Assembly (NCBI GenBank): GCA_014859965.1
Contig: JACZKQ010000108.1
Coordinates: 1 to 64,000, forward strand
Direction of reading: 5' to 3'
Source: Phycisphaerae bacterium
GTDB taxonomy: Bacteria; Planctomycetota; Phycisphaerae; Sedimentisphaerales; Anaerohalosphaeraceae
DNA length: 64,000 bases
Shown here piece after piece: positions 25,278-34,062 of this stretch. Position 1 is the stretch's first letter, and the number at the start of each line of letters is the position of its first letter. The notes under the pieces were generated by a model. It did no database searches. It saw only the letters and a list, made by a program, of their open reading frames with translations, and had not been told where the DNA came from. Made by a program: the position numbers and the translations under genes.

Positions 25278-27605
25278 TCACTGGCCGGCGTAGAGGTCGG
25301 ACATTATCCAGAGCCAGCGGCTTGAGGGGTGCACCCAGATTTCCTTCCAATTGTAGCAGTTTTCGGTGGGCCAGTAGGGCTCGTCGCGGTCGAAGTGGGT
25401 CTGGACGCCGACGGGCAGGCCGCCGACGAGGTCGCCGCTCATGGCGGTATACTGCGGGGCGAAGTCGTACCCTTCGCCGTACATGAGACTCTGGCAGAAG
25501 GGATTAAAGCCCAGGACCCACTGTATTTGTAACTGGCAGAGTTGCAGCAGTTCTGGGTCGTTCAGGTATCGCGCGGCGGCAGCAAGGCCCTTGGTCTGCG
25601 AGAGAACGGTGCCGCAGTTGCCTCGGAAATCACGCCAGGTGGGGAAGCGGCGGAGATAGTAGCGGTCGGTGAGGCGTGTGCCGTTTTTGATCTGGGTGCG
25701 GGTGGTGTCGTCGCGGGCTTCCTGGAGGTCGTAGATGCCCGCCGGGAGCATCGCCCAGGGCTGGGTGTATTCGCAGACAGCCTTGTAATACTCCGCGTAT
25801 AACGCAATTGCGGCGTGCCATTTGGGAAAGTCGGCGTGGCTGTCGAATTGACGGCACAGGCGGATGAGTCCGGTTATGGGGGCCTGCTCGTGGCCGCGAT
25901 GGGAATAGTGGAGGATCTGCCGCTTGTCTGGGGCAGTGTAAAAAAAGCCTTTGAACGGCATGTCGGTCTCGGCTTGTTGCTGGCAGTCCACGACGCTTCG
26001 AGCCATTTCGATGGCCGCTTCCTTGTATCGCTGGGCGGCCGTTGCGTCGCCGGTCGCGACCAGCGTATCGTACAGGTCCAGCGAGGCATTGAGCGCCGCG
26101 GCGACCGTGTCGAGGCGGTCTCTGCGGCCGGCGTTCATGGCGAATTGCCAGTCTTCTCTTGCCGCAGCGAGGGAGGCCTCTGCTTTTTCCCTGTCGATAT
26201 CGCGCAGCATTCGGGCGGCAAGCGCCTCGGCGGAGGCGGCCATGAAGTTTTCAAAGGGTGAATTGCCGGCTCTGGCGGTGACGTCATCTACCGTGCCGGG
26301 TATGCCGTCTGTCCAGAAATCCATCGTTGCCCAGTTGCAGCGGAATCCATCCCCGAACCGGGTCTTGAGGACCCAGTCGAGACCCCATTGCGATTCTTCG
26401 ATGAGACGCTTGGATACAAGGGGGTCGCGGGTTTGGAGTGCGTCGGCGAGGGCCAGCATGGCGTAGACGCCTTCGGAGGTGTTGACCAGGCCTTGCGAGA
26501 GGTCGCCGGCATCATGCCAGCCGCCGTTGATGTGGATATTTCGGTCGCCGTGCGCGCACATCCAGTCCTTGTGGCATACGTCGTGAATGCCCTCGATGGC
26601 CTGCCCGCAGCGCTGGCAATAGAAGTGGTTTATGGTTTTGACGATGCTGTCGCGCCATGCGTCATTGCTGATGGCGAAGGGTCTGGTGCTGCGGTCGCCT
26701 GCGCGGAGGATGTATTCACCGGGGAGGTCGAACGTGGTGAAGTCCATGATCTGAAAGCGGCCAAGGGGGGTTGTCCTGGCGACGACTTTGCCGCGAAAGG
26801 TCTCGCATCCGCTCTTTGCGTCTACCAGCGAGAATTCGCCTGCCGTCAGATCGCTTGCCAGTGCGATTTTGGCTGATGCGGGCGGATAACCGGAGTGGCA
26901 ATATGCGATTTGCCCTGGCGCGACATTCCAGCCTTCGTAGTGATCGGGCGCGACCTTCTGCAGTTCGAGCTGGTCGATGTAAAATGTCACTGTTTCGGCA
27001 GCGCCGGGTTCATTTCCCTGAAGCCTGTAGGAGAACTCAACACCGGTGACTTTGTCGCGGCCCAGGTGGGCGATCTCCCAGACGATGTGGTTCCATTGTT
27101 GATTTTCGAGGATGACAAAATTGAGGCCGTTTCGACCGTAAGGGCCTGGGACTTTTTCGGCGCCGCCGTTGTGGAAGGTGAGGTTGAGGGATACGACCTT
27201 AAAGCCGGGCAGATCCGGATAGACGCGGAAGGACAGGCGATTCCAGTCCGTCCAGTCCTCGCCCGCAACGGTGCGGATGGCGGTGGCGGCGCCCCAGGGG
27301 CGGGCGTCATTGCCGCCGAGCTTGTCGCCTTTTGTGGGCGAGGTCAGTTTGAGGGATTTTTTGCCTTCGACGACGGGTGTGTCGACAAAGGTCATTTTGC
27401 CGAAGCCGCGGTGCTGCCAGGTGGCGGGGTCTTCCATGTCGTCCAGCATTCTGCATTCGAGGATGGGTTTATTGAGCCAGCGGTGGCGGATGCTGTGTTC
27501 ATATTGCTCAGGGATGGGCATTTTGGGCAGCGACTTACCTTCCTGTGCCGCAACAAGATTGGCCGCGATGACTGCAATTAGCGAAATTGCTAAAACTCGT
27601 TTCAT
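25278..27605 (-). CDS. Secreted glycoside hydrolase family 9 enzyme
   Basis: The 775-residue protein has a signal peptide (1-20) and GAGGAGA before its ATG. Residues about 45-215 form a carbohydrate-binding-like beta domain. Residues about 220-310 are the Ig-like N-terminal cellulase domain (IAYCHSGYPPASAKIAL). The alpha/alpha-barrel catalytic domain follows, with catalytic aspartates in GGWHDAGD (about residue 362), WVLGFNPFCQS and the catalytic Glu region ENCYNWKEIWVHP (about 752). An HFYCQRCGQAIEG segment carries paired Cys residues. GH9 members are endoglucanases or exo-glucosaminidases; the Ig-barrel layout does not decide between them. It is a single gene, divergent from the Bat operon. 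Confidence 0.92.
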   Translation of the reverse strand: MKRVLAISLIAVIAANLVAAQEGKSLPKMPIPEQYEHSIRHRWLNKPILECRMLDDMEDPATWQHRGFGKMTFVDTPVVEGKKSLKLTSPTKGDKLGGNDARPWGAATAIRTVAGEDWTDWNRLSFRVYPDLPGFKVVSLNLTFHNGGAEKVPGPYGRNGLNFVILENQQWNHIVWEIAHLGRDKVTGVEFSYRLQGNEPGAAETVTFYIDQLELQKVAPDHYEGWNVAPGQIAYCHSGYPPASAKIALASDLTAGEFSLVDAKSGCETFRGKVVARTTPLGRFQIMDFTTFDLPGEYILRAGDRSTRPFAISNDAWRDSIVKTINHFYCQRCGQAIEGIHDVCHKDWMCAHGDRNIHINGGWHDAGDLSQGLVNTSEGVYAMLALADALQTRDPLVSKRLIEESQWGLDWVLKTRFGDGFRCNWATMDFWTDGIPGTVDDVTARAGNSPFENFMAASAEALAARMLRDIDREKAEASLAAAREDWQFAMNAGRRDRLDTVAAALNASLDLYDTLVATGDATAAQRYKEAAIEMARSVVDCQQQAETDMPFKGFFYTAPDKRQILHYSHRGHEQAPITGLIRLCRQFDSHADFPKWHAAIALYAEYYKAVCEYTQPWAMLPAGIYDLQEARDDTTRTQIKNGTRLTDRYYLRRFPTWRDFRGNCGTVLSQTKGLAAAARYLNDPELLQLCQLQIQWVLGFNPFCQSLMYGEGYDFAPQYTAMSGDLVGGLPVGVQTHFDRDEPYWPTENCYNWKEIWVHPSSRWLWIMSDLYAGQ

Positions 27606-27864
27606 AATATTCTCCTCAGATAACAGAATGCTGCAAGTTTAACATACTCCGGGCTAAAAAGCGATTCCCGGTCTATGGAAAGTGGCGAACAGGTGCGAAT
27701 GGACACATAAGGGGCTTGAAATCTCGTCGGAATTGGCCATAATCGAACTTTTTGCGTGAATCCGCGTATATTTTTTTCCACAGCTTTGGCTGTTCTGTCC
27801 GCCATTGATCTGGCCCAGGACCAAAGAAAACCATGATTTAACCGGAATCTGGAGGCTTTACGAG

Positions 27865-28854
27865 ATGAGCAGCGATGTAAGGGAGATTGGCAAGCTGGTG
27901 GAGGAGCACAGCGGATTTGTCCGAGCCATTCTCAGTGAATTCGACAAGGTGATCGTGGGGCAGCGGTACATGGTCGAGCGGATGCTCGTGGCCCTGTTGA
28001 GTAATGGCCATATTTTGCTGGAAGGGGTGCCGGGATTGGCCAAAACCACGGCTGTGAGCGTTCTGGCCAAGGCGATCCGGGCCGATTTTAACCGCATTCA
28101 GTTCACGCCGGACCTTTTGCCTGCCGATTTGACGGGCACGCAGATTTACCGGCAGTCGGACGGCGAGTTTTACACGCGCAAAGGGCCGATTTTCGCCAAT
28201 TTCATACTTGCCGACGAGATTAACCGGGCGCCGGCGAAGGTGCAGAGCGCCTTGCTGGAGGCGATGCAGGAGCGGCAGGTAACCATCGGCGACCAGACCC
28301 ATCCGATACCGTCGCCTTTTCTGGTATTGGCGACACAGAACCCCATCGAACAGGAGGGGACGTATCCGTTGCCGGAGGCGCAGCTCGACCGATTCATGCT
28401 CAAAATCAAGGTGGGGTATCCGGGCCGAGACGAGGAGCGGCGCATCCTTGACCGGATGGCGGGTACGAACGTGAAGCTGGACGTGACGCCGGTTGTCAGT
28501 CCAAAGGAGATCGCAGCGGCGCGGTCCGTGGTGGATGCTATTTACGTCGACGATAAAATCAAGGATTACATCGTCAGTCTTGTGTTTGCGACGCGCGAGC
28601 CGGAGGCCTGCGGGCTGAAGCTGTCCAATTATATCAATTACGGCGCCTCTCCGCGGGCGTCGATTTACCTTGCGGTTGCAGCCAAGGCGCTTGCGTTCAT
28701 TCAGGGGCGAGGGTATGTGACCCCGCAGGACGTCAAGACCATCGGCATGGACGTGCTGCGGCACCGGGTGATCATCAGCTACGAGGCCGAGGCGGAAGAG
28801 AAGACCAGCGAAGACATCATTCAGCAGATATTCGACAACATCGAAGTGCCGTAA
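27865..28854 (+). CDS. moxR: MoxR family AAA+ ATPase
   Basis: The 329-residue protein starts at the ATG at 27865, which has GGAGG 9 bases upstream; the 20-residue frame extension is dropped. Walker A is GVPGLAKTT (54-62), Walker B is ILADEINRAP, and LATQNPIEQEGTYPLPEAQLDRF is the MoxR hallmark. MoxR ATPases work as chaperones with von Willebrand factor A proteins. Here it opens an eight-gene operon with a DUF58 protein and the Bat set, the classic order of Bacteroides aerotolerance operons. Confidence 0.95.
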   Translation: MSSDVREIGKLVEEHSGFVRAILSEFDKVIVGQRYMVERMLVALLSNGHILLEGVPGLAKTTAVSVLAKAIRADFNRIQFTPDLLPADLTGTQIYRQSDGEFYTRKGPIFANFILADEINRAPAKVQSALLEAMQERQVTIGDQTHPIPSPFLVLATQNPIEQEGTYPLPEAQLDRFMLKIKVGYPGRDEERRILDRMAGTNVKLDVTPVVSPKEIAAARSVVDAIYVDDKIKDYIVSLVFATREPEACGLKLSNYINYGASPRASIYLAVAAKALAFIQGRGYVTPQDVKTIGMDVLRHRVIISYEAEAEEKTSEDIIQQIFDNIEVP

Positions 28855-28895
28855 TCTCGCCGCCGTTCACAGAGAAGAACCAGAGAAAGTCTTAA

Positions 28896-29771
28896 ATGAT
28901 CGATGCTGAGTTAATCAAGAAAATACGGCAGATTCAGATTCATGCCTCGCATATGGTGAATGCGGATTTCGCCGGGCAGTACGAGAGCGTGTTCAAGGGG
29001 CGGGGCATGCAGTTCGAAGAGGTGCGCGAGTACACGCCCGGCGACGACGTGCGGACGATCGACTGGAACGTGACGGCGCGGGCGGGCAAGCCGTACGTGA
29101 AGCGGTTTGTCGAAGAGCGGGAAATGACGGTGATTCTGGCGGTGGACATGAGCGCGTCGGGCGATTTCGGAACCGTGGGGCGGTTCAAGAACGAATTGGC
29201 GGCGGAGTTCTGTGCGGTGCTCGCGTTTGCGGCGGTCCGCAACAACGATAAGGTGGGGCTGATTATCTTCACCGACGAGATCGAGCTGTTTATTCCGCCC
29301 AAGAAGGGCAGCGGCCACGTGCTGCGGCTGATTCGCGAATTGCTTTATTTCAAGATGCCGCGTAAGAAGACGGACATCGCGCTGGCCTTGGACTATTTGG
29401 GACGGGTGACGCGGAAGAAGGCGACGGTGTTTCTGGTCTCGGATTTCATCGCGACGGATTTTTTGCGGCCGCTGTCGTTGGTGAATCGCAGGCATGACGT
29501 GATCGCGGTCGCGGTCGGCGACCCGGCGGAGGCGGCGCTGCCGTCCGTAGGATTGGTCGAGTTTACCGATGCCGAGACGGGAGAGGTGGTGGTGGTGGAT
29601 ACGTCGAGCGCAGCGTTTCGCAGGCGGTTCGCCGAGCAAAGTGCGCAGTACCTGGACCGGCTGGAGAGTCAATTCGGCTCAATCAACGTGGATTGTATCC
29701 GGGTCCGGACGGATGCACCTTATATTCACGATCTAATCCGATTCTTTCACAGACGGCATCGACGGAACTGA
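28896..29771 (+). CDS. DUF58 domain protein of the MoxR-Bat operon
   Basis: The 291-residue cytoplasmic protein carries the DUF58 signature FKGRGMQFEEVREYTPGDDVRTIDWN, followed by KPYVKRFVEEREMT and a von Willebrand A-like core (ILAVDMSASG, VFLVSDF). It nearly always follows moxR, as here with 41 bases between, and is thought to be a partner or client of the ATPase. Its stop lies two bases before the next start. Confidence 0.92.
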   Translation: MIDAELIKKIRQIQIHASHMVNADFAGQYESVFKGRGMQFEEVREYTPGDDVRTIDWNVTARAGKPYVKRFVEEREMTVILAVDMSASGDFGTVGRFKNELAAEFCAVLAFAAVRNNDKVGLIIFTDEIELFIPPKKGSGHVLRLIRELLYFKMPRKKTDIALALDYLGRVTRKKATVFLVSDFIATDFLRPLSLVNRRHDVIAVAVGDPAEAALPSVGLVEFTDAETGEVVVVDTSSAAFRRRFAEQSAQYLDRLESQFGSINVDCIRVRTDAPYIHDLIRFFHRRHRRN

Positions 29772-29773
29772 TA

Positions 29774-30817
29774 ATGCACGTACGCAGTGGACACAAGATG
29801 TTGGCGGTGTGCGGCGCAATAGGCGCCGTGCTGCTGCTGTGCGCTGGGTGCGACAGGCAGGAGGGCGCCAAGGAGCCTGCACCGGATTGGGCGATTGAGA
29901 AGCATTACACGGAGGAGCCGCTTTCGGTGACGGTGCGCTTGAGCGGGACCAGAGTGGCCATCGCCGATCTCGTGCGGATGGAGGTCGAGGCGGTGGCCGA
30001 GCCGGGATACATGGTCACGTTTCCAAACGTCGCGGAGGCATTGACCGGGCTGCAGGTGCGGGACGAGCGCAGCATCAATGAGCGGCTCGATGAAGCCAAT
30101 CGCATTGTGCGGACGCGTCGGTATCGCCTGGAACCGGTTGCACCGGGCAATGCGGCCATCGGCAAACTTAAGTTTCAGTTCGGCAGGCAATCCGGCGGGT
30201 CGGAGATGGAAGCCCTCGAAAGCGAGCCGATAGAGATCAAAGTGACTTCGCTGTTGGAGGAGTTGGGCACTCAACTCGTCATTGAGGACATCGAGGGCGT
30301 GGTGGAACTGCCGGCGGCGCGATGGCCGTGGTGGGCGAGCGGCGGCGCGGTGATTGCGGCGGCGGGCGCGATTGTGATGTGGCGGCGTCGGCGCGGCGAG
30401 GAATCTCGGCAGATTACCCGTATCTTCCGGGCGGCACATGAGATTGCCTATGAGATACTGCGCAAACTGGCCGAGGACAAGCTTGTCGAAAGCGGTCGAA
30501 TCAAGGAGTTTCACGAACGGCTGAGCAACTGTCTGCGGCATTACATCGAGTATCGTTTTGCCTTAAAGGCGCCGGAGCGGACTACGGAGGAATTTTTAGC
30601 CGAACTGGGGCGGGCCGAGACGCTTGCCGCCGAACACCGCGAGGACCTGCGGCAGTTTCTGGAACACTGTGATCTGGTGAAGTTTGCCAAATATGAACCG
30701 AGCGTCGAGCAGATTGAAGAAGCCCTCCGAATGGTGGAACGCTTTGTCGACAAGACGCGGTCGGATGAGTGCCGCGTGGAGGTCACCGAAGGCATTGCAT
30801 TGGAGGGCGGAAAGTAA
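29774..30817 (+). CDS. Lipoprotein of the Bat operon with one transmembrane helix
   Basis: The 347-residue protein starts at the ATG at 29774, so that an N-terminal lipobox (LLLCAGC, Cys about 21) follows a short basic start. Residues about 30-175 are a beta-rich extracytoplasmic region, a hydrophobic helix lies at about 178-198 followed by RRRR, and the remaining 140 residues are a cytoplasmic helical domain with LSNCLRHYIEYRFALKAPERTTEEFL. This layout matches the uncharacterised DUF4381-type or BatD-like subunits found between DUF58 and BatA in such operons. It partners the two VWA proteins that follow with no gap. Confidence 0.75.
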   Translation: MHVRSGHKMLAVCGAIGAVLLLCAGCDRQEGAKEPAPDWAIEKHYTEEPLSVTVRLSGTRVAIADLVRMEVEAVAEPGYMVTFPNVAEALTGLQVRDERSINERLDEANRIVRTRRYRLEPVAPGNAAIGKLKFQFGRQSGGSEMEALESEPIEIKVTSLLEELGTQLVIEDIEGVVELPAARWPWWASGGAVIAAAGAIVMWRRRRGEESRQITRIFRAAHEIAYEILRKLAEDKLVESGRIKEFHERLSNCLRHYIEYRFALKAPERTTEEFLAELGRAETLAAEHREDLRQFLEHCDLVKFAKYEPSVEQIEEALRMVERFVDKTRSDECRVEVTEGIALEGGK

Positions 30818-31891
30818 ATGCAGATGCTGCACTCGCCCTGGTGGCTGTTGCTGCTTGTTCTTGTGCCGGCGATGCCGCTATTAAAGCGGCTCAAGCGGCG
30901 AACCGCCGGTGTGCGCTACTCGCACGCAGGGACGCTGGCGGGATGCGGTACTTCGTTGCGACAGCGTTTGCGCGGCGTGCTGATTGCCGCGCGGCTGCTT
31001 TGTCTGCTGCTGCTGATCGTGGCGCTGGCCCGCCCGCGAAAGGGTACGAGCATTTCCCACGTTTCCCGGGAGGGTGTGGCGATGGAGATTGTCGTCGACC
31101 GCTCCGGGAGCATGGGTGAGGCGATGAGCTACCAAGGTCGCAACCAGAGCCGTTTGGACGTGGTCAAGCAGGTGGCGGCTGAGTTTGTGCGCGGCAACGG
31201 CGACGATCTGAAGGGCCGCACGGGCGACCTGTTAGGTATGGTCGTCTTTGCGCGTTATGCCGACACGCTGTGTCCGCTGGTTCACGGCCACGAGGTGTTG
31301 ATCGGATTCCTCGAAGAGACGCAATTGGCGGAGCGAAACGAGGACGGTACGGCGATTGGGGACGCCCTTGCCTTGGCGGCGGCACGGCTGCAAACAGCCG
31401 AAAAGCAGATTATGCAGAACAACGCACGCCTCAAAGGTGAGGACGCCGATGAGGAGCAGACGCCGGACTTTACGATCAAGAGCAAGGTCATTGTGCTGCT
31501 GACCGACGGCATCAACAACGCCGGGGAGCACTCACCCGTCGAGGCGGCGAAACTGGCAAAGGAGTGGGGAATAAAGATTTATACCATCGGAATTGGCGGC
31601 GAGCAGGCGTACGCGACCATGGGCGGTTTTCGTGTTCCGATGGGCCAGAGCCTGGACGAGCGTCTGCTCAAAGCCATCGCCGACGAGACGGGCGGATTAT
31701 ACGGCAAGGCAACGGACGGTGAAACGCTGCGCCAATTATACGAAAAGATCGACCGACTGGAAAAGACGGAGGTCAAGAGCGTGCAATACGTGGATTACGC
31801 CGAGCAATTCGGGCCATGGGCTATCGCTGCCCTTGCGGTCCTGGCGTTCGAGGTCGTTGCGGCGTGTACGGTGTTTCGAAAGATTCCCTGA
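30818..31891 (+). CDS. batA: BatA-like von Willebrand A membrane protein
   Basis: The 357-residue protein begins at the base after the previous stop. Two hydrophobic helices near the N-terminus (about 7-22 and 53-72) and one at the C-terminus (about 328-350) frame a von Willebrand A domain with a complete MIDAS: DRSGSMG, a Thr in DGTAIGDAL and TDGINNAG. VWA domains bind proteins through a divalent metal. In Bacteroides fragilis and Francisella the Bat proteins support oxygen and stress tolerance and envelope function. The gene is central in the operon, followed by a second VWA gene. Confidence 0.9.
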   Translation: MQMLHSPWWLLLLVLVPAMPLLKRLKRRTAGVRYSHAGTLAGCGTSLRQRLRGVLIAARLLCLLLLIVALARPRKGTSISHVSREGVAMEIVVDRSGSMGEAMSYQGRNQSRLDVVKQVAAEFVRGNGDDLKGRTGDLLGMVVFARYADTLCPLVHGHEVLIGFLEETQLAERNEDGTAIGDALALAAARLQTAEKQIMQNNARLKGEDADEEQTPDFTIKSKVIVLLTDGINNAGEHSPVEAAKLAKEWGIKIYTIGIGGEQAYATMGGFRVPMGQSLDERLLKAIADETGGLYGKATDGETLRQLYEKIDRLEKTEVKSVQYVDYAEQFGPWAIAALAVLAFEVVAACTVFRKIP

Positions 31892-31906
31892 TGAGGTATT
31901 GCGGAT

Positions 31907-32923
31907 ATGCCGCGGCTTGGTAATTATGATGCTTTATGGCTGCTGTTTGCGGTGGTGCTTGTTCTGGGGCCGGCCTACGCGTGGAACTTTTGGCGCAAGG
32001 CCAAAGCGCTCAGGGGTCTGGCGGCGGCGCATCTGCTGGCGCGGATCAATGTGTCGGTGAGTCGGCGGCGGCAGGCGGTCAAGGCGGCCATGCTTGTGAT
32101 CGCATTTGTCCTGACAGTGATCGCTTTGAGCCGGCCGATATCGAACCCCCGGCCGAAGGAGGTCCGCCGCAAGGGACGGGACGTGGCGATCCTTCTGGAT
32201 GTGTCGCGGTCTATGTTAGCCGAGGACATCCGGCCGAATCGCCTGGAGCGGGCAAAGATCGCCATTGGGGACATGATGACGCAACTGGCGGGCGACCGGA
32301 TTGCTATTGTGACGTTTGCAGGCGATTCGACCGTGCGGTGTCCGCTGACGACGGATTATGCGTTTGTGCGGATGGTGCTCGATTCCATAGGCACTGAGAG
32401 CACACCGTTAGGCGGCACCCGCATCGGCGATGCGATTCGCGATGCGACCAAAAAGGTGTTCGACGAGGAATCGCGAGACTTTCGCGATGTGATTTTAATT
32501 ACTGACGGCGAAGACCATGACAGCTTTCCCGTCGAGGCCGCGGAGGTCGCAGGCGGCGTGGGGATACGCATTATTGCGATCGGACTGGGCGACGATGGGA
32601 CGGGCGCCCCCATCCCGGTCGTCGGAACTGACGGCCGAAGGACGTACTTGGAGTACGACGGCGAGCAGGTGCGGTCGAGGCTCGATGCCGCCACCTTGCA
32701 CCGGGTCGCGCTGGCGACGCCGGGTGGGCGGTTCGTGCAGGTGACGCCGCAAACAACGTTCAATCTGGATGAGATCTATGATTGGCTGGTCGCCTCGGCG
32801 CAGAAACATGAGCTTGAATCGGGGACGGTGGTGCAATATGATGAGCATTTTCAGCTCTTTCTGGCGGCGGCGGTGGTTCTGATCTTCCTGGAGGCATTGG
32901 TCAGTGAACGTAAAAAAGTATAA
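31907..32923 (+). CDS. batB: BatB-like von Willebrand A membrane protein
   Basis: The 338-residue protein starts 15 bases after batA. Helices at about 7-24 and 57-75 and a C-terminal one at about 305-325 anchor it, and the von Willebrand A domain has LLDVSRSMLAEDI (DxSxS), GGTRIGDAI and LITDGEDHDSF, so the metal site is intact. It is likely to form a complex with BatA and the TPR protein. Its last 20 bases overlap the start of the next gene. Confidence 0.9.
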   Translation: MPRLGNYDALWLLFAVVLVLGPAYAWNFWRKAKALRGLAAAHLLARINVSVSRRRQAVKAAMLVIAFVLTVIALSRPISNPRPKEVRRKGRDVAILLDVSRSMLAEDIRPNRLERAKIAIGDMMTQLAGDRIAIVTFAGDSTVRCPLTTDYAFVRMVLDSIGTESTPLGGTRIGDAIRDATKKVFDEESRDFRDVILITDGEDHDSFPVEAAEVAGGVGIRIIAIGLGDDGTGAPIPVVGTDGRRTYLEYDGEQVRSRLDAATLHRVALATPGGRFVQVTPQTTFNLDEIYDWLVASAQKHELESGTVVQYDEHFQLFLAAAVVLIFLEALVSERKKV

Positions 32924-34061
32924 GGCATTGCTTACGACGAGCCTGGTTGTGCTTGCCTCATGCGGCGTGCGTGCGGAGTCGGTGCGAAAACTGGTGGGAC
33001 AGGGCAACACCCTTTACGCCCAACAGAGGTTTGATCAGGCGACGAGCAAGTACGACGCAGCACTGAAGGTGCAGCCGGAATCGCCTCAAGTCAAGTACAA
33101 TAAAGCCAATGCAGCATATCGACAGAGGGATTTTGATTCAGCGATCGCCTTGTATGCGGATACCGCGTCTCGAAGCGGCGACCCGGAACTGGCGGCGAAA
33201 GCCAAATACAATCTCGGCAACAGCTATTTCAATCGAGGCCTCGAACGGCAGAGTGAGAGCCCTGAGCAGGCTGTCGAGGCGATTCGCCGGGGCATCGAAC
33301 AATGGCGCGACGTGCGGGATATGCAACCGGGCAATGAAGCGGCGGCGAGGAATATCGAAGTGGGCCGGCTGCTGATTAAGAATCTGATGGAGCAAATCGA
33401 AAAGCAGAAGCAGCAGGCGCAGCAACAGCAGCAACAGCAGGAGCAGGCCAAAGAGCAGTTGGAGCAGCTCCTGCAGGACCAGCAGGACCTCGCCGGCGAG
33501 ACGGAGAAGAACCGGAAGGAGCAGCAGGAAGGTCGGCAGTCGCCCGAGCAGGCGGCGCAGAAGAATCAGGAACTCGCCGAGAAGCAATCTTCGCTGCAGG
33601 AGCAGACGCGGCAGGCGATGGAGCAGATGCAGCAACAGCAGGAAGATGGTAGTCCACCTTCGAGCCAGATGCAGGAGGCCGCCGAGGATCTTGCCAAGGC
33701 GCTTAAGCCCCAGCAGGAAGCGGCCGAGCAACTGAAAGAGTCGCAGTTGTCCCAAGCCAAAGAGTCGCAGGACAATGCCGCAGAGCAGATTCAGAAGGCG
33801 CTGGAGAAGATGTCTCAGAAGGAGAATGCTGCGGAGCAGGAGCCGTCGCAGGAGCAAGGGGACCCATCGCAGCAGCAGCAGGAATCCACGCAGCCCGCCG
33901 GAGAGCCAGAGCCTTCCGAGGGGGAAGATGGCGACCCGCAGGCCCAGAAAGCGGATGCCGCACAGGCGACCGTCGAGGATATTCTCAGTAAGGAAGAGAA
34001 GGACCGCATGAATCGGCGGGTGCTGATTCGGGGCCATCAAAAAGTGGAAAGGGACTGGTGA
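32904..34061 (+). CDS. batC: BatC-like TPR protein with a glutamine-rich coiled coil
   Basis: The 385-residue protein starts at a GTG at 32904, which has GGAGG 10 bases upstream and overlaps batB by 20 bases. A signal peptide (1-24) precedes about three tetratricopeptide repeats (residues 28-135: LVGQGNTLYAQQRFDQATSKYDAAL and following). Residues about 150-355 are strongly enriched in Gln and Glu and should form a long coiled coil; CAG-rich DNA encodes part of it (33405-33460). BatC-type proteins pair with BatB. The tail ends with a basic segment. Confidence 0.88.
   Translation: MNVKKYKALLTTSLVVLASCGVRAESVRKLVGQGNTLYAQQRFDQATSKYDAALKVQPESPQVKYNKANAAYRQRDFDSAIALYADTASRSGDPELAAKAKYNLGNSYFNRGLERQSESPEQAVEAIRRGIEQWRDVRDMQPGNEAAARNIEVGRLLIKNLMEQIEKQKQQAQQQQQQQEQAKEQLEQLLQDQQDLAGETEKNRKEQQEGRQSPEQAAQKNQELAEKQSSLQEQTRQAMEQMQQQQEDGSPPSSQMQEAAEDLAKALKPQQEAAEQLKESQLSQAKESQDNAAEQIQKALEKMSQKENAAEQEPSQEQGDPSQQQQESTQPAGEPEPSEGEDGDPQAQKADAAQATVEDILSKEEKDRMNRRVLIRGHQKVERDW
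33405..33460 (+). repeat. CAG/CAA-rich stretch coding poly-glutamine
   Basis: A run of mostly CAG and CAA codons inside batC encodes a Gln-rich piece of the coiled coil. Such repeats can change length between strains. Confidence 0.6.
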
Positions 34062-34062
34062 C